64,000 nucleotides of DNA from Chloroflexia bacterium SDU3-3 (lineage in GTDB: Bacteria; Chloroflexota; Chloroflexia; Chloroflexales; Roseiflexaceae), in the NCBI GenBank assembly GCA_009268125.1, contig WBOU01000012.1:62001-126000 (forward strand). Reading direction: 5' to 3'. The position numbers were made by a program, and so were the translations under genes. A model generated the notes under the pieces. The model had not been told where the DNA came from, did not search any database, and was given only the letters and a program-made list of their open reading frames with translations. Each line of letters starts with the position of its first letter. The stretch's first letter is position 1. This document shows positions 18,330-26,400 of the stretch, piece after piece.

Positions 18330-18440
18330 CCCTTCGCGCCCTCGCGTCTTCGTGGTATTCGTCTCGTGTGTTCTCTTGGAGCCTTGGAGCCTTGGTGGTA
18401 AATGGGTTCTCTTCGCGCCTTCGTGGTAAACGGTCCCCCG
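18330..18440 (-). repeat. Dispersed repeat cluster, inverted
   Basis: At least three inverted units occur in 110 bases (CTTCGCGCC...CGTCTTCGTGGT, GGAGCCTTGGTGGTAAA, CTTCGCGCCTTCGTGGTAAA). The cluster ends 25 bases before the promoter of the Mut7-C gene. Confidence 0.8.
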
Positions 18441-18462
18441 CCGTGAAAAAAGAGCGTGATTC

Positions 18463-18471
18463 TGCTATACT
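18463..18471 (+). promoter_or_regulatory. Extended -10 promoter, apparently leaderless
   Basis: TGC-TATACT ends ten bases before ATG 18481. With a normal start distance, the transcript would begin about three bases before the start codon, so this mRNA should have essentially no leader and no ribosome binding site. Confidence 0.6.
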
Positions 18472-18480
18472 GCCCCCACT

Positions 18481-19224
18481 ATGATACATGCAACTGTGCG
18501 CTTCCATGGCGAGCTAAACGACTTCCTGCCGCGCGCCCGCCGCAATGCCGAGATCCCCTACCAGTCCGATGGCAAGGTCTCGATCAAAGACGTCGTCGAG
18601 TCGCTGGGCGTGCCGCACACCGAGATCGAGGCACTGGTGGTCGGCGGCCAGTCGGTCGATCTCCAGTTCGTGCTCACCGAGGACACCCGCGCCGAGGTCT
18701 ACCCGCTGGCGATGGCCCCATCCATCCCGCATGTGCCCCTGCGCCCGCCCATCCCCACGCCGCGCCGCTTCGTGCTGGACACCCACCTGGGCACGCTGGC
18801 ATCCTACCTGCGCATGTTCGGCTTCGACACGCTCTACCGCAACGACTACGACGACGACGAGCTGGCCCAGGTGGCCGACGAGGAAAACCGCATTCTGCTG
18901 ACCCGCGACCGTGGCCTGCTGAAGCGCGGGCGCGTGCTGTTCGGCTACTTCGTGCGCGAGACCGACCCGCAGCGCCAGATCGCCGAGATCGTGGGGCGCT
19001 ACAGCCTGCAGGCCTCGATCGAGACCCTGCGCCGCTGCATCCGCTGCAACGGGCTGCTGCGCCCGGTCAGCAAAGAGTCGATCCTCGACCGACTTGCGCC
19101 CAAGACGGCGGCCTACTACAGCGAGTTCAGCCTGTGCGACAGCTGCGACCAGATCTACTGGCGCGGATCGCACTACGAGCACATGCGCAACTTCATCGAT
19201 ACGCTGCTGCGCGGGCAGGCCTAG
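18481..19224 (+). CDS. Mut7-C RNase domain protein with N-terminal ubiquitin-like domain
   Basis: A 247-residue protein. Residues 1-80 match the ubiquitin/ThiS-like domain that precedes Mut7-C in bacteria (ATVRFHGELNDFLP...VVGGQSVDL). Residues 95-245 are a Mut7-C PIN-like RNase domain, with FVLDTHLGTLASYLRMFGF, the acidic NDYDDDEL and LLTRDRGLLKRGR. A zinc ribbon follows (CIRCNGLL...CDSCDQIYW, two CxxC pairs). The predicted role is a metal-dependent ribonuclease; substrates of this family are not well established. It lies five bases before a GT4 gene and is probably co-transcribed. No Shine-Dalgarno is present, consistent with leaderless initiation. Confidence 0.88.
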   Translation: MIHATVRFHGELNDFLPRARRNAEIPYQSDGKVSIKDVVESLGVPHTEIEALVVGGQSVDLQFVLTEDTRAEVYPLAMAPSIPHVPLRPPIPTPRRFVLDTHLGTLASYLRMFGFDTLYRNDYDDDELAQVADEENRILLTRDRGLLKRGRVLFGYFVRETDPQRQIAEIVGRYSLQASIETLRRCIRCNGLLRPVSKESILDRLAPKTAAYYSEFSLCDSCDQIYWRGSHYEHMRNFIDTLLRGQA

Positions 19225-19229
19225 CCCCT

Positions 19230-20342
19230 ATGCGCATCGCCCTGGATGCCCGCTGCGTGGCCGATCACTTCCCCGGCATTGGCCGCTACGTGTACAACTT
19301 GGCCCGCGCCCTGGCCGAGCTGGGCGCGGGCCATCGGCTGCTGCTCATCCACAGCCCGGCCCTGCCTAACACCCGCCACGACATGCGCGCCCTGGCCGCG
19401 CTGCCCGGCGTCGAGCTGGTGCCGACCGATGCGCGGCTGTTCCGCCCCGGCGAGCAGCTGGCCATCCCCGCGCTGCTGCGGCGGCTGCGCCCCGACATCT
19501 ACCACGCGCCCTACTACATCCGGCCCTACGCCCCGCTGCCCTGCCCCAGCGTCACCACGCTCTACGACGCCATCCCGCACATCTTCCCGCGCGAGGTCTC
19601 GCCCAGGGCGCGGCTGCTGTTCGGGGCGCTCACGCGGCTGGCCGCCCGCTCCTCGCACCGCATCATCACCATCTCGGCCAGCGCCCGCCACGACCTGTGC
19701 GCAGCCTACGGCATCGACCCTAGCCGCATCACCGTCACGCCGCTGGCCGCCGACGCCCGCTTCTGCCCCGACCCGCCGCAGGCCGAGGCCGCGCTGGCCC
19801 GCTACGGCCTGCGCCCCGGCTACCTGCTTGCGGTTGGCTCGAACAAGCCCCACAAGAACCTGCCGCTGCTGGTGGAATCCTACGCCACACTGGGCGACGA
19901 TGCGCCGCCGCTGGTGCTGGCCGGGCATTGGGATGCCCGCTACCCCCAGGCCCGCGAGGCCGCCGCCCGCCTGGGCATTTCCCAGCGTGTGCGCTTCCTC
20001 AGCGGTGTGGCCGAGGCCGACCTGCCCGCGCTCTACGCCGGGGCCGCCGTTTTTGCCTTCCCCTCGCGCTACGAGGGCTTCGGCCTGCCCCCGCTGGAGG
20101 CCATGGCCTGCGGCACGCCGGTGGTGTGCGGCGCAGTCTCCAGCCTGCCCGAGGTGGTGGGCGATGCGGCCCTCCTTGTGCGCCCGCTTGCCGCCGAGCC
20201 GCTGGCCCAGGCCCTGCACGATCTGCTGGCATCCCCCGAGCAGCGCGCCCAGCTGCGCCAGCGCGGGCTCGCCCAGGCCGCCAGCTTCACCTGGGAATCT
20301 ACCGCCCGCCGCACCCTTGCGCTCTACGAGCAGCTCGCCTAG
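19230..20342 (+). CDS. Glycosyltransferase, family 4 (mannosyltransferase-like)
   Basis: A 370-residue GT-B enzyme that begins MRIALDARCVADHFPGIGRYVYNLARAL, typical of WbaZ/mannosyltransferase-type GT4 enzymes. The C-terminal half has YLLAVGSNKPHKNLPLLV, LVLAGHWD, VFAFPSRYEGFGLPPLEAMACG near residue 280 (the E-x7-E site), and SLPEVVGDAALLV. The sugar and acceptor are unknown. ATG 19230 lies just after the stop of the Mut7-C gene; longer in-frame readings upstream only overlap that gene. Confidence 0.9.
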   Translation: MRIALDARCVADHFPGIGRYVYNLARALAELGAGHRLLLIHSPALPNTRHDMRALAALPGVELVPTDARLFRPGEQLAIPALLRRLRPDIYHAPYYIRPYAPLPCPSVTTLYDAIPHIFPREVSPRARLLFGALTRLAARSSHRIITISASARHDLCAAYGIDPSRITVTPLAADARFCPDPPQAEAALARYGLRPGYLLAVGSNKPHKNLPLLVESYATLGDDAPPLVLAGHWDARYPQAREAAARLGISQRVRFLSGVAEADLPALYAGAAVFAFPSRYEGFGLPPLEAMACGTPVVCGAVSSLPEVVGDAALLVRPLAAEPLAQALHDLLASPEQRAQLRQRGLAQAASFTWESTARRTLALYEQLA

Positions 20343-20369
20343 CCCATTTTGTTGAAATTTAGCCTTCCC

Positions 20370-20426
20370 GTGCCACCCGCTGACCGCTGGCCATATGCAC
20401 GGAGGCCAGCGGTCAGCGGGTGGCAC
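20370..20426. repeat. Perfect 23-bp inverted repeat with 11-base loop
   Basis: Bases 20370-20392 are the exact reverse complement of 20404-20426. The loop (20393-20403) together with the flanking CC reads CCATATGCACGGA and matches the CCATATGCACGAAC segment of the structured element. It may terminate the glycosyltransferase mRNA or be a mobile-element remnant. Confidence 0.8.
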
Positions 20427-20615
20427 CTTCGCTGGATGGGCGGGGCCGCCTCCTGCACCCCTCGCTGCGCGCATCATCTCCATCGCCCCGCCCGTGCGTC
20501 GTTACCCATGGTTCCTCGATGGCGTAAGGGCGGATGTCGTGTTCGCCCACAGCCAACCACCCACCTCGCCCCCGCCCGTGATGCATGCCGTGGACACCAG
20601 ATCGGCCCTTACACC

Positions 20616-20672
20616 CGGTGTCGAACATTGCGGTCATCGCCCCCGACACGATGACCGCAATGTTCGACACCG
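20616..20672. repeat. Perfect 24-bp inverted repeat with 9-base loop
   Basis: Bases 20616-20639 are the exact reverse complement of 20649-20672. It sits 11 bases before copy B of the structured element. No gene or T-tract is associated. Confidence 0.8.
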
Positions 20673-20682
20673 TCGATGCCTC

Positions 20683-20898
20683 CCCACCCGGCCCATGCGG
20701 CGAAGGTGCTGCTATAGTTTTGATGGCCATGTGCACAAACACAAGCAGCCAGCGATCAGCACGGGAACGCCCAACATTGGGGGTTCGAAGGGGGCTACGC
20801 CCCCTCGTGGGGTTCCTAGGGGCTAGCCCCTAGGCGCCGCCCGCGTAGGGCATCCACCCACCATCCAAGCACCACCGCTATCACTAATGGGAAACACG
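20683..20898 (+). repeat. Structured dispersed element, copy B
   Basis: It aligns end to end with copy A. The second hairpin is CCTAGGGG-CTAG-CCCCTAGG, where copy A has CACAGGGG...CCCCTGTG, so both sides of the stem changed together. The first hairpin is GGGGGC-TAC-GCCCCC. Confidence 0.85.
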
Positions 20899-20926
20899 TC
20901 AAAAGACGAAAATGATCTATCTTCCT

Positions 20927-21157
20927 GAAGCAGCCGCGCTGCAGGCAGAAGCAGCCACGCTGCAGGCAGAAGCAGCCACGCTGCAGGCAGAAGCAGCCGC
21001 GCTGCAGGCAGAAGCAGCCACGCTGCAGGCAGAAGCAGCCGCGCTGCAGGCAGAAGCAGCCACGCTGCAGGCAGAAGCAGCCGCGCTGCAGGCAGAAGCA
21101 GCCGCGCTGCAGGCAGAAGCAGCCACGCTGCAGGCAGAAGCAGCCACGCTACAGGCG
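20927..21157 (+). repeat. Tandem repeat, 11 units of 21 bp
   Basis: The consensus unit is GAAGCAGCCRCGCTGCAGGCA, nearly perfect through 11 copies; the units differ mainly at one base (CCG/CCA). Read from ATG 20912 it gives a 117-residue ORF whose core is the heptad EAAxLQA repeated 11 times, which would be helical and could form a coiled coil. The ORF's tail overlaps the convergent flavoprotein gene and has no ribosome binding site, so a protein is doubtful. It may be a minisatellite in a repeat-rich intergenic island. Confidence 0.9.
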
Positions 21158-21203
21158 GATAACACCCAGGGAATGCAGCGCTACCCGCCTACAGCGCCAG
21201 CCG

Positions 21204-22190
21204 CTAGGTGCGTCGGCGCTCGGCCACCGCCTGCGCCGCCTCCTCGGCCACCAGGTCGGCGTTGATCACCGCGCCCACCCGCAGCCCCGCCGCAGCCGCC
21301 GTGATCACCTGCGCCATCGGGTCGGCCACGTTGCCCGCCACCCACACCCCGGGCACCGCCGTAGCCCCGGTGGTATCGGCAGCGATGTAGCTGCCCAGGG
21401 GGTGCCCGCCCATCTCCAGCGGCGTCGGCTCCAGCCCCAGCGCGCCCAGCAGCCCCGCCCGCGCACTGAAGCGCGGCGCGATCACCAGTGCCTGCCGGGC
21501 GATACGCTCGCCCGAGCGCATGCGCACGCCCGACAGCCGGTCGTTCACGATTTCCAGCGCGGCCACCTCGCCAGGGATGATCGCCACGCCGCGCGCCTCC
21601 AGCTGCTCGCGCTGCTCGTCGGGCAGGGGCGGCGCGGTGTGGGTGAACAGCGCCACGTCGTCGCTCAGCTGGCGGAACAGCAGTGCCTGGTGTGTCGCCT
21701 GCGGCCCCGAGGCCACCACGCCGATGGCCTGGTCGCGCACCTCCCAGCCGTGGCAGTAGGGGCAGTGCAGCACGTCGCGGCCCCAGCGCTCGGCCACGCC
21801 GGGGATGTCGGGCAGCTCGTCGACTAGGCCGGTGGCCACCAGCAGGCGGCGGGCCTGGGCCACCGCGCCGTCGGCCAGCTCCACCGCGAAGCCCAGCCGC
21901 TCGCCATCCAGGCGGCGCACGCCCCGCACCTGCTGGGCGACGAACTGCCCGCCGTAGCCCGCCACCTCTTCCCGCCCGATAGCCAGCAGCTCGCCAGGCG
22001 GCAGGCCGTCGCGCGAGAGGTAGTTGTGCATGTGGCTGGCCGGGGCATTGCGCGGCTGGCCGCCATCCACTACCAGCACCGCGCGCCGCGAGCGGGCAAG
22101 GGCCAGCGCGCCGCTCAGCCCCGCCGCGCCCCCGCCGATCACGATCACATCGTAGCGTGCCCCATCTACATAAGGCTGTACTCTCTCCAT
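21204..22190 (-). CDS. Thioredoxin-reductase-like flavoprotein (CPYC type)
   Basis: A 328-residue FAD protein of the TrxR family. The FAD-binding GGGAAG is at residues 19-24, and the redox-active CPYCHGWE at 143-150. The second dinucleotide motif is degenerate: where TrxR has GGGxSAxE and HRR there is ASGPQATHQ and FTHT. Canonical NADPH use is therefore doubtful; the CPYC stretch resembles TrxR-like dithiol oxidases (established family knowledge, applied here by inference). GGAGGAG precedes ATG 22190. It is transcribed from a promoter region with an Rrf2-type operator (22217-22243), downstream of the rrf2 gene. Confidence 0.85.
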   Translation of the reverse strand: MERVQPYVDGARYDVIVIGGGAAGLSGALALARSRRAVLVVDGGQPRNAPASHMHNYLSRDGLPPGELLAIGREEVAGYGGQFVAQQVRGVRRLDGERLGFAVELADGAVAQARRLLVATGLVDELPDIPGVAERWGRDVLHCPYCHGWEVRDQAIGVVASGPQATHQALLFRQLSDDVALFTHTAPPLPDEQREQLEARGVAIIPGEVAALEIVNDRLSGVRMRSGERIARQALVIAPRFSARAGLLGALGLEPTPLEMGGHPLGSYIAADTTGATAVPGVWVAGNVADPMAQVITAAAAGLRVGAVINADLVAEEAAQAVAERRRT

Positions 22191-22216
22191 CTCCTACTCC
22201 TCCGTCTGATAGTGAT

Positions 22217-22243
22217 AATTATAGACTCTATTTGTCTGTAATT
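22217..22243. promoter_or_regulatory. Rrf2-type operator upstream of the flavoprotein gene
   Basis: AATTATAGAC (22217-22226), TCTATTT, then GTCTGTAATT (22234-22243) form a 27-bp imperfect palindrome. Nine of ten arm positions are symmetric. The half-site AATTAYAGACTC recurs before the rrf2 gene (22696). Confidence 0.7.
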
Positions 22244-22267
22244 GCGTGAAAAAAAAGCCGTGCGGTG

Positions 22268-22684
22268 CTACTCACGCTCGGCGAACCAGTCGGCGGCCTT
22301 GCCTACCAGCGACGCCAGCTTGCGGTTGCGCAGGTGCTCCTCAAGCTGCTGCTCAGCCTCGTCCATCACCTGCTGGATCAGGCAGGAATCGTGGTGCAGG
22401 CCAGCGTCGCAGCGGAACATCGACTCCTGCCCCTCGACCGCGTGGATCACATCGAGGAAAGAGATCTCGTCGCGGCTCTTGGCCAGCCGATAGCCGCCGT
22501 TGACGCCGGGCGAGGACTCGATCAGGCCCGCCTTTACCAGCTTGGTGAGGATCTTGGAGAGGTAGGTGGGCGAGAGCTGCTGGCGCGTGGCCAGCTGCTG
22601 GACGCCCGTGGTGGTGCCGTGCGGCTGGGCCACGAAGAAGAGCATGGTGTGCAGCGCGTAGTTTGTCGCCTGAGAATATTTCAT
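22268..22684 (-). CDS. Rrf2 family transcriptional regulator
   Basis: A 138-residue regulator. The winged helix (residues 1-80) starts MKYSQATNYALHTMLFFV and has LSPTYLSKILTKLVKAGLIESSPGVNGGYRLA as recognition helix and wing. Two cysteines lie in the sensor region (MFRCDAGLHHDSC, about residues 97-106); NsrR and IscR use three cysteines for an iron-sulfur cluster, so here a redox switch or a cluster with another ligand is possible. Related operator-like palindromes precede both this gene and the adjacent flavoprotein gene, implying autoregulation and control of a redox function. Confidence 0.9.
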   Translation of the reverse strand: MKYSQATNYALHTMLFFVAQPHGTTTGVQQLATRQQLSPTYLSKILTKLVKAGLIESSPGVNGGYRLAKSRDEISFLDVIHAVEGQESMFRCDAGLHHDSCLIQQVMDEAEQQLEEHLRNRKLASLVGKAADWFAERE

Positions 22685-22695
22685 CGCGTTGTGCT

Positions 22696-22722
22696 AATTA
22701 CAGACTCAATGTATCTATGATA
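22696..22722. promoter_or_regulatory. Rrf2-type operator upstream of rrf2
   Basis: AATTACAGAC, TCAATGT, ATCTATGATA: the left half matches the operator at 22217 almost exactly, and the right half is weaker. Its position, 12 bases from the rrf2 start, fits autorepression. Confidence 0.65.
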
Positions 22723-22986
22723 GAAGATCGCAAGCGGTTTGTCAAACCAGTGTGCAGGAGATCATTTTTTGCCCGCCCTGGGCTTATTTTCCACCAGTGA
22801 TGACGATTGTCTTGGCGAGGTGGATGTGCGCCCTGCGCGGGCGGCATGCTGGAGGTTGGCGTGAGCAGCACCCGAGTTGCATTGGAGAGGCGGGATAGGC
22901 TGCTTCCCTGATTTCCAACCCTTATTCCATGCTGCCACAGTGAGGTCCCCGCGCCACTATGGCGTGGGGGCCTCGCTGTGGTGCCG
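22723..22986. other. Intergenic region with element remnant and hairpin
   Basis: There is no gene in these 264 bases. GGTGGATGTGCGCCCTGCGCGGGCGGC (around 22818-22846) is an inverted remnant of the structured element's 3' end. At 22942-22974, GAGGTCCCCGCGCCA pairs completely with TGGCGTGGGGGCCTC if two G-U pairs are allowed, next to the 3' end of the lipoprotein gene. Confidence 0.6.
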
Positions 22987-23445
22987 CTAGGGCGTGGGTG
23001 TCAGCGTGCTCGTGAGCGTGGCTGTGCCTGTCACCTCGGCGGTGCCAGTGATCGCGGCGGTGGCGGTCAAGATCGGCGTTGCCGCCAGCGTGGCCGTGGG
23101 CGTCAGCGTGGCCGTCGCGGGCAGCGTCGGCGTCACATCCGATGGCGGCGGCGAGGGGTAGAACATCAGCGACGGCAGCGGCGTGTAGGTGGCCGTCGGG
23201 ATGGGCGTGTCGGTGGGAATCGGCGTGTTTGTCGGCGTGCTGGTGGGCGACGGCGTGAAGGTCGCCGTGGCCGTGGGCGTCACCGTGGGCAGCGGCGTGA
23301 AGGTGGGCGGCACCACCGTGATCGGCGTGGCGGTGCTAGCCGAGGTGGGCGGCGCGGGGGTGGGTGCCGCTGGCGCGCCAGCGCATGCCGCCAGCAGCAG
23401 CGCCAGCAGCAGCGCCGCAGGTTGTCGGGTAAAAAAGCGTTTCAC
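22987..23445 (-). CDS. Thr/Pro-rich lipoprotein
   Basis: A 152-residue protein. A signal peptide (MKRFFTRQPAALLLALLLAACAG) ends in a lipobox LAAC, so Cys21 should be lipidated and the protein anchored to the outer face of the membrane. The rest is almost entirely Thr, Pro, Ala and Ser with TPTxTP periodicity, a flexible wall-spanning or stalk-like segment with no globular domain. It follows the two-component regulator by 26 bases and might belong to its operon. No specific function can be given. Confidence 0.8.
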   Translation of the reverse strand: MKRFFTRQPAALLLALLLAACAGAPAAPTPAPPTSASTATPITVVPPTFTPLPTVTPTATATFTPSPTSTPTNTPIPTDTPIPTATYTPLPSLMFYPSPPPSDVTPTLPATATLTPTATLAATPILTATAAITGTAEVTGTATLTSTLTPTP

Positions 23446-23471
23446 AGCAGCTCGTTGGGCTAGAGAGCGTG

Positions 23472-24113
23472 CTAATCGACCAGCCGCTGGCGCAGCGCGT
23501 AGATCGCGGCCTGCGTGCGGTCGGCCAGATGCAGCTTTGAAAGAATATTCGACACGTGCGTCTTCACCGTCTTCTCGCTGATGATCAGTGTGTCGGCAAT
23601 CTCTTTATTGCTCTTGCCGCGCGCGATCAGGCGCAGCACGTCCATCTCGCGCTCGGTCAGCTGCTCGACGGGGTTCTCGGCGGGGCGGGGTGTGTTGAAC
23701 TCGGCCATGAGCTTGCTGGCCACCTCGGGGTGCAGCACAGCCTCGTTGCGCTGGGCGGCGCGGATGGCGCGGGCCAGCTCCTCGGGCTGCACGTCCTTCA
23801 GCAGGTACGAGATCGCGCCCGCCTTGATGGCGGGGAAGACCTTGTCGCCATCGGCGAAGGATGTGAGCACGATCACGCGGGTGCTGGGGCTGGCCGCCTT
23901 GATCTGGCGGGTGGCCTCGACGCCGTCGATGCCGGGCAGCACCAGATCCTGCAGCACCACATCGGGCAGCAGGTCGCGGGCCAGCTGCACGCCCTCCTCG
24001 CCGTTCGAGGCCTCGCCCACCACCTCGATATCGTCCTGTAGCTCCAGAAAATCGCGCAGGCCCTGGCGGACAACGCGGTGGTCATCGACAAGAAGCACTC
24101 CAATTTTATCCAT
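23472..24113 (-). CDS. NarL/FixJ-type response regulator
   Basis: A 213-residue regulator. The receiver domain (1-120) has the acidic pair D10/D11, phospho-acceptor D56 in VVLQDLVLPG (Gln where Met is usual just before it), T84/S85 and K106. The LuxR-type helix-turn-helix (about 148-205) has LTEREMDVLRLIARGKSNKEIADTL and KTVKTHVSNILSKL. GAGGAG precedes ATG 24113. It is encoded 32 bases after the GAF histidine kinase and is almost certainly its partner. Target genes are unknown. Confidence 0.94.
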   Translation of the reverse strand: MDKIGVLLVDDHRVVRQGLRDFLELQDDIEVVGEASNGEEGVQLARDLLPDVVLQDLVLPGIDGVEATRQIKAASPSTRVIVLTSFADGDKVFPAIKAGAISYLLKDVQPEELARAIRAAQRNEAVLHPEVASKLMAEFNTPRPAENPVEQLTEREMDVLRLIARGKSNKEIADTLIISEKTVKTHVSNILSKLHLADRTQAAIYALRQRLVD

Positions 24114-24145
24114 AGCCGCTCCTCGGTTTGCGGTTTATCCAAACG

Positions 24146-26392
24146 CTAGGTGTTGTTCTGCTGTCTGCCGGGCACGCGCAGCAGCAGCTCGGTGCCCTGG
24201 CCGGGCTGCGAGCGCATGGTGAGTATGCCGCTCAGCTCGGCGGCGCGCTCGCGCATGCTGATCAGGCCCAGGTGGCGACCGCCGCCCTGCGCCGCCTGCT
24301 GGATGTCGAAGCCGCGCCCGTCGTCGGCGATGCGCAGCGTGATCTCATAGGGCTGGGCGTCCAGCTCCACATCCACGGCGCACGCCCCGGCGTGGCGCAC
24401 CACGTTGTTCAGCGCCTCCTGCACGATCCGGTAGATTGTCTGCTCGACGCCGCGGGTGTTGCGCTCCTCGCCGGAGATCCTCAGGTTAATGGTCAGGCCC
24501 TCGCGGTGCTGCAGGCCATCCACGTGCTGCTTGAGCGCGGCGACTAGGCCCTGCTCGTTGAGCGCGGGCGGGCGCAGCTGGAAGATCAGCGAGCGCATCT
24601 CTTTCAGAGCGGCGTTGGCGGTCTCCTGCAGGCGCTCAAGCTGCGATGCGGCCCGCGCCGGATTTTTCTCCACCTGGGTGCGGGCGGCCTGGGCGGTGAG
24701 CGTCATGCTGAAGAGCTGCTGCGAGATCGAGTCGTGCAGGTCTCGGGCGATCCGGCTGCGCTCTTCGAGCACGGCGGCCTCCTGGGCGCGCTGGTAGAGC
24801 CGCGCGTTCTCGATCGCGCTGGCCAGCACGTCGGCGGCGGTTTTGAGCACCGCCATGTCCTCCTGCGTGAAGGCGGCCACGTGGCGTGACTCCAGGTTGA
24901 GCAGGGCCAGCACCCGCCCGCTCACGCGGATGGGCACGCAGAGCGCGGCGCGGGTCTCCTCCATGCTGTAGCGCATCAGGTCGGGCTGCAGCTGCACATC
25001 ATCCACGCGCACCGGCTGGCCGCTGTTGAAGGCCTGGCCCAGCGCGCCCTCGTGGATGGGCTGGCGGTGGTCGTTGATGTGGGCCAGTTTGCCCGCCTGG
25101 GCCACCAGCTGCAGCTCCTGCAGCTCCTCATCCACAGTGTACATTTCCACATGCCAGTAGCCGAAGCCCTGCTGGATCTGGGCGGTGACCGCCGTGAGGA
25201 TGCGCTCGAGGTCGAGGGTGGAGACGGCGATGCGGGCGATCGCGTTGAGCACGGTCAGCTGCTCGTTGCGCCGCGCCACCTGCTCGGCCAGGTGCTGGCC
25301 CTCTTGGTAGAGCCGCGCGCTGGCGATCGGGCCGCCGATCTGGGCCGCCACCGCCTCCAGCAGGTCGACATCCTCGTAGGTGAAGGCGTGCACCTGGTCG
25401 GACTCGACGTTCAGCGTGCCGATGATCTGCCCGCCGCTGCGCAGCGGCACGGCGATGTACGAGCGGATGAATCGGTTGGTGCCGATGTCGCTGGCGGCTG
25501 GCTCGATGCGGTGCTCGTTTAGCGTATCGTTGGAGAGGAAGGGCAGGCCGTGCTGGGCAACCCAGCCGCAGATCCCCTGGCCCACGCCCAGCCGCACGTG
25601 GCGGGCCTCGGAGTCGATATGGCCGATCGCCGCCACGATCTCTAGCTCGCCCGCGCTGTTCAGCAGGGCCACGCTGCCGCCGTGGAACGCCAGGCCGAGC
25701 CGCTCGACCGTGCGCGCCAGGATGATGTCGAGGTCGAGCGTGTTGCCCACGTCGCGGCCAAGCTCGGCCAGCAGCTGCTCCTTGGCCAGCAGGCGTGCGG
25801 CGCGGCCCGCCAGGCGGGCGTTCTCCAGCGCTAGGCTGGCCTGCCTGCCCAGCACCTCCAGCAGCTGCAGCCGCGCCGGGTCCAGCCCGCCCACGCGCTC
25901 GGGCTGCACGTAGATCGCGCCGATCAGGCGCTCGCCGCGCCCGCGCAGCGGCACCAGCAGCACGCCGTCGCCCACCAGATCGGCGTGGTCGTGGCTCAGC
26001 GCGATCATGTCCTCCTCGCCAAAGGGCGCGGGGATGTGGTAGAGGCCGTTGTAGCGGAAGCGGGCCTGGAACAGCGCCTGGTAGTAGGCGGGCGCGGTGG
26101 CCTTGTGCTTGAGCTTGGCGATCTGCTCGCTCGGGATGCCGGCGTAGGCGCAGGCCTCAAGGTCGTCGGTGTCGGCGTTGCGCAGCCGCACGCACACCTG
26201 GGGGTAGCCCAGCACCATGTGGATGGCGTCGGCCACCTCCTGCAGCAGCGCCTCGGGCGTGATCTCGGCGCTGGTGTGCCCGCCCAGCGCGAGCAGGTCG
26301 CCGAGCGGCAGGGCGCGGGCGAGGTCGGCGGTGTAGGCGTCGGCCTTGCCGAGCGGCGGCTCTGGCGGTGGGTTGTTCCTGCGGATGTCCAT
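24146..26392 (-). CDS. Cytoplasmic GAF-domain sensor histidine kinase (NarL type)
   Basis: A 748-residue kinase without membrane segments. Three GAF domains cover roughly residues 45-190, 215-365 and 385-530. The dimerisation/phosphoacceptor helix (HisKA_3) reads EERSRIARDLHDSISQQL with the His near residue 556. The HATPase domain (about 650-740) has EALNNVVRHAG, DDGRGFD and GLISMRERA. The ligand of the GAF domains is unknown. The -10 TATAAT lies so close that the first ATG (26398) would be upstream of the transcript start; ATG 26392 (MDIRRNN) fits a leaderless mRNA. It pairs with the regulator just downstream. Confidence 0.92.
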   Translation of the reverse strand: MDIRRNNPPPEPPLGKADAYTADLARALPLGDLLALGGHTSAEITPEALLQEVADAIHMVLGYPQVCVRLRNADTDDLEACAYAGIPSEQIAKLKHKATAPAYYQALFQARFRYNGLYHIPAPFGEEDMIALSHDHADLVGDGVLLVPLRGRGERLIGAIYVQPERVGGLDPARLQLLEVLGRQASLALENARLAGRAARLLAKEQLLAELGRDVGNTLDLDIILARTVERLGLAFHGGSVALLNSAGELEIVAAIGHIDSEARHVRLGVGQGICGWVAQHGLPFLSNDTLNEHRIEPAASDIGTNRFIRSYIAVPLRSGGQIIGTLNVESDQVHAFTYEDVDLLEAVAAQIGGPIASARLYQEGQHLAEQVARRNEQLTVLNAIARIAVSTLDLERILTAVTAQIQQGFGYWHVEMYTVDEELQELQLVAQAGKLAHINDHRQPIHEGALGQAFNSGQPVRVDDVQLQPDLMRYSMEETRAALCVPIRVSGRVLALLNLESRHVAAFTQEDMAVLKTAADVLASAIENARLYQRAQEAAVLEERSRIARDLHDSISQQLFSMTLTAQAARTQVEKNPARAASQLERLQETANAALKEMRSLIFQLRPPALNEQGLVAALKQHVDGLQHREGLTINLRISGEERNTRGVEQTIYRIVQEALNNVVRHAGACAVDVELDAQPYEITLRIADDGRGFDIQQAAQGGGRHLGLISMRERAAELSGILTMRSQPGQGTELLLRVPGRQQNNT

Positions 26393-26400
26393 AGCCATGT

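Noticed and set aside
20927-21157. CRISPR array
   Set aside because: The 21-bp units are directly adjacent with no unique spacers, and no cas genes are near.
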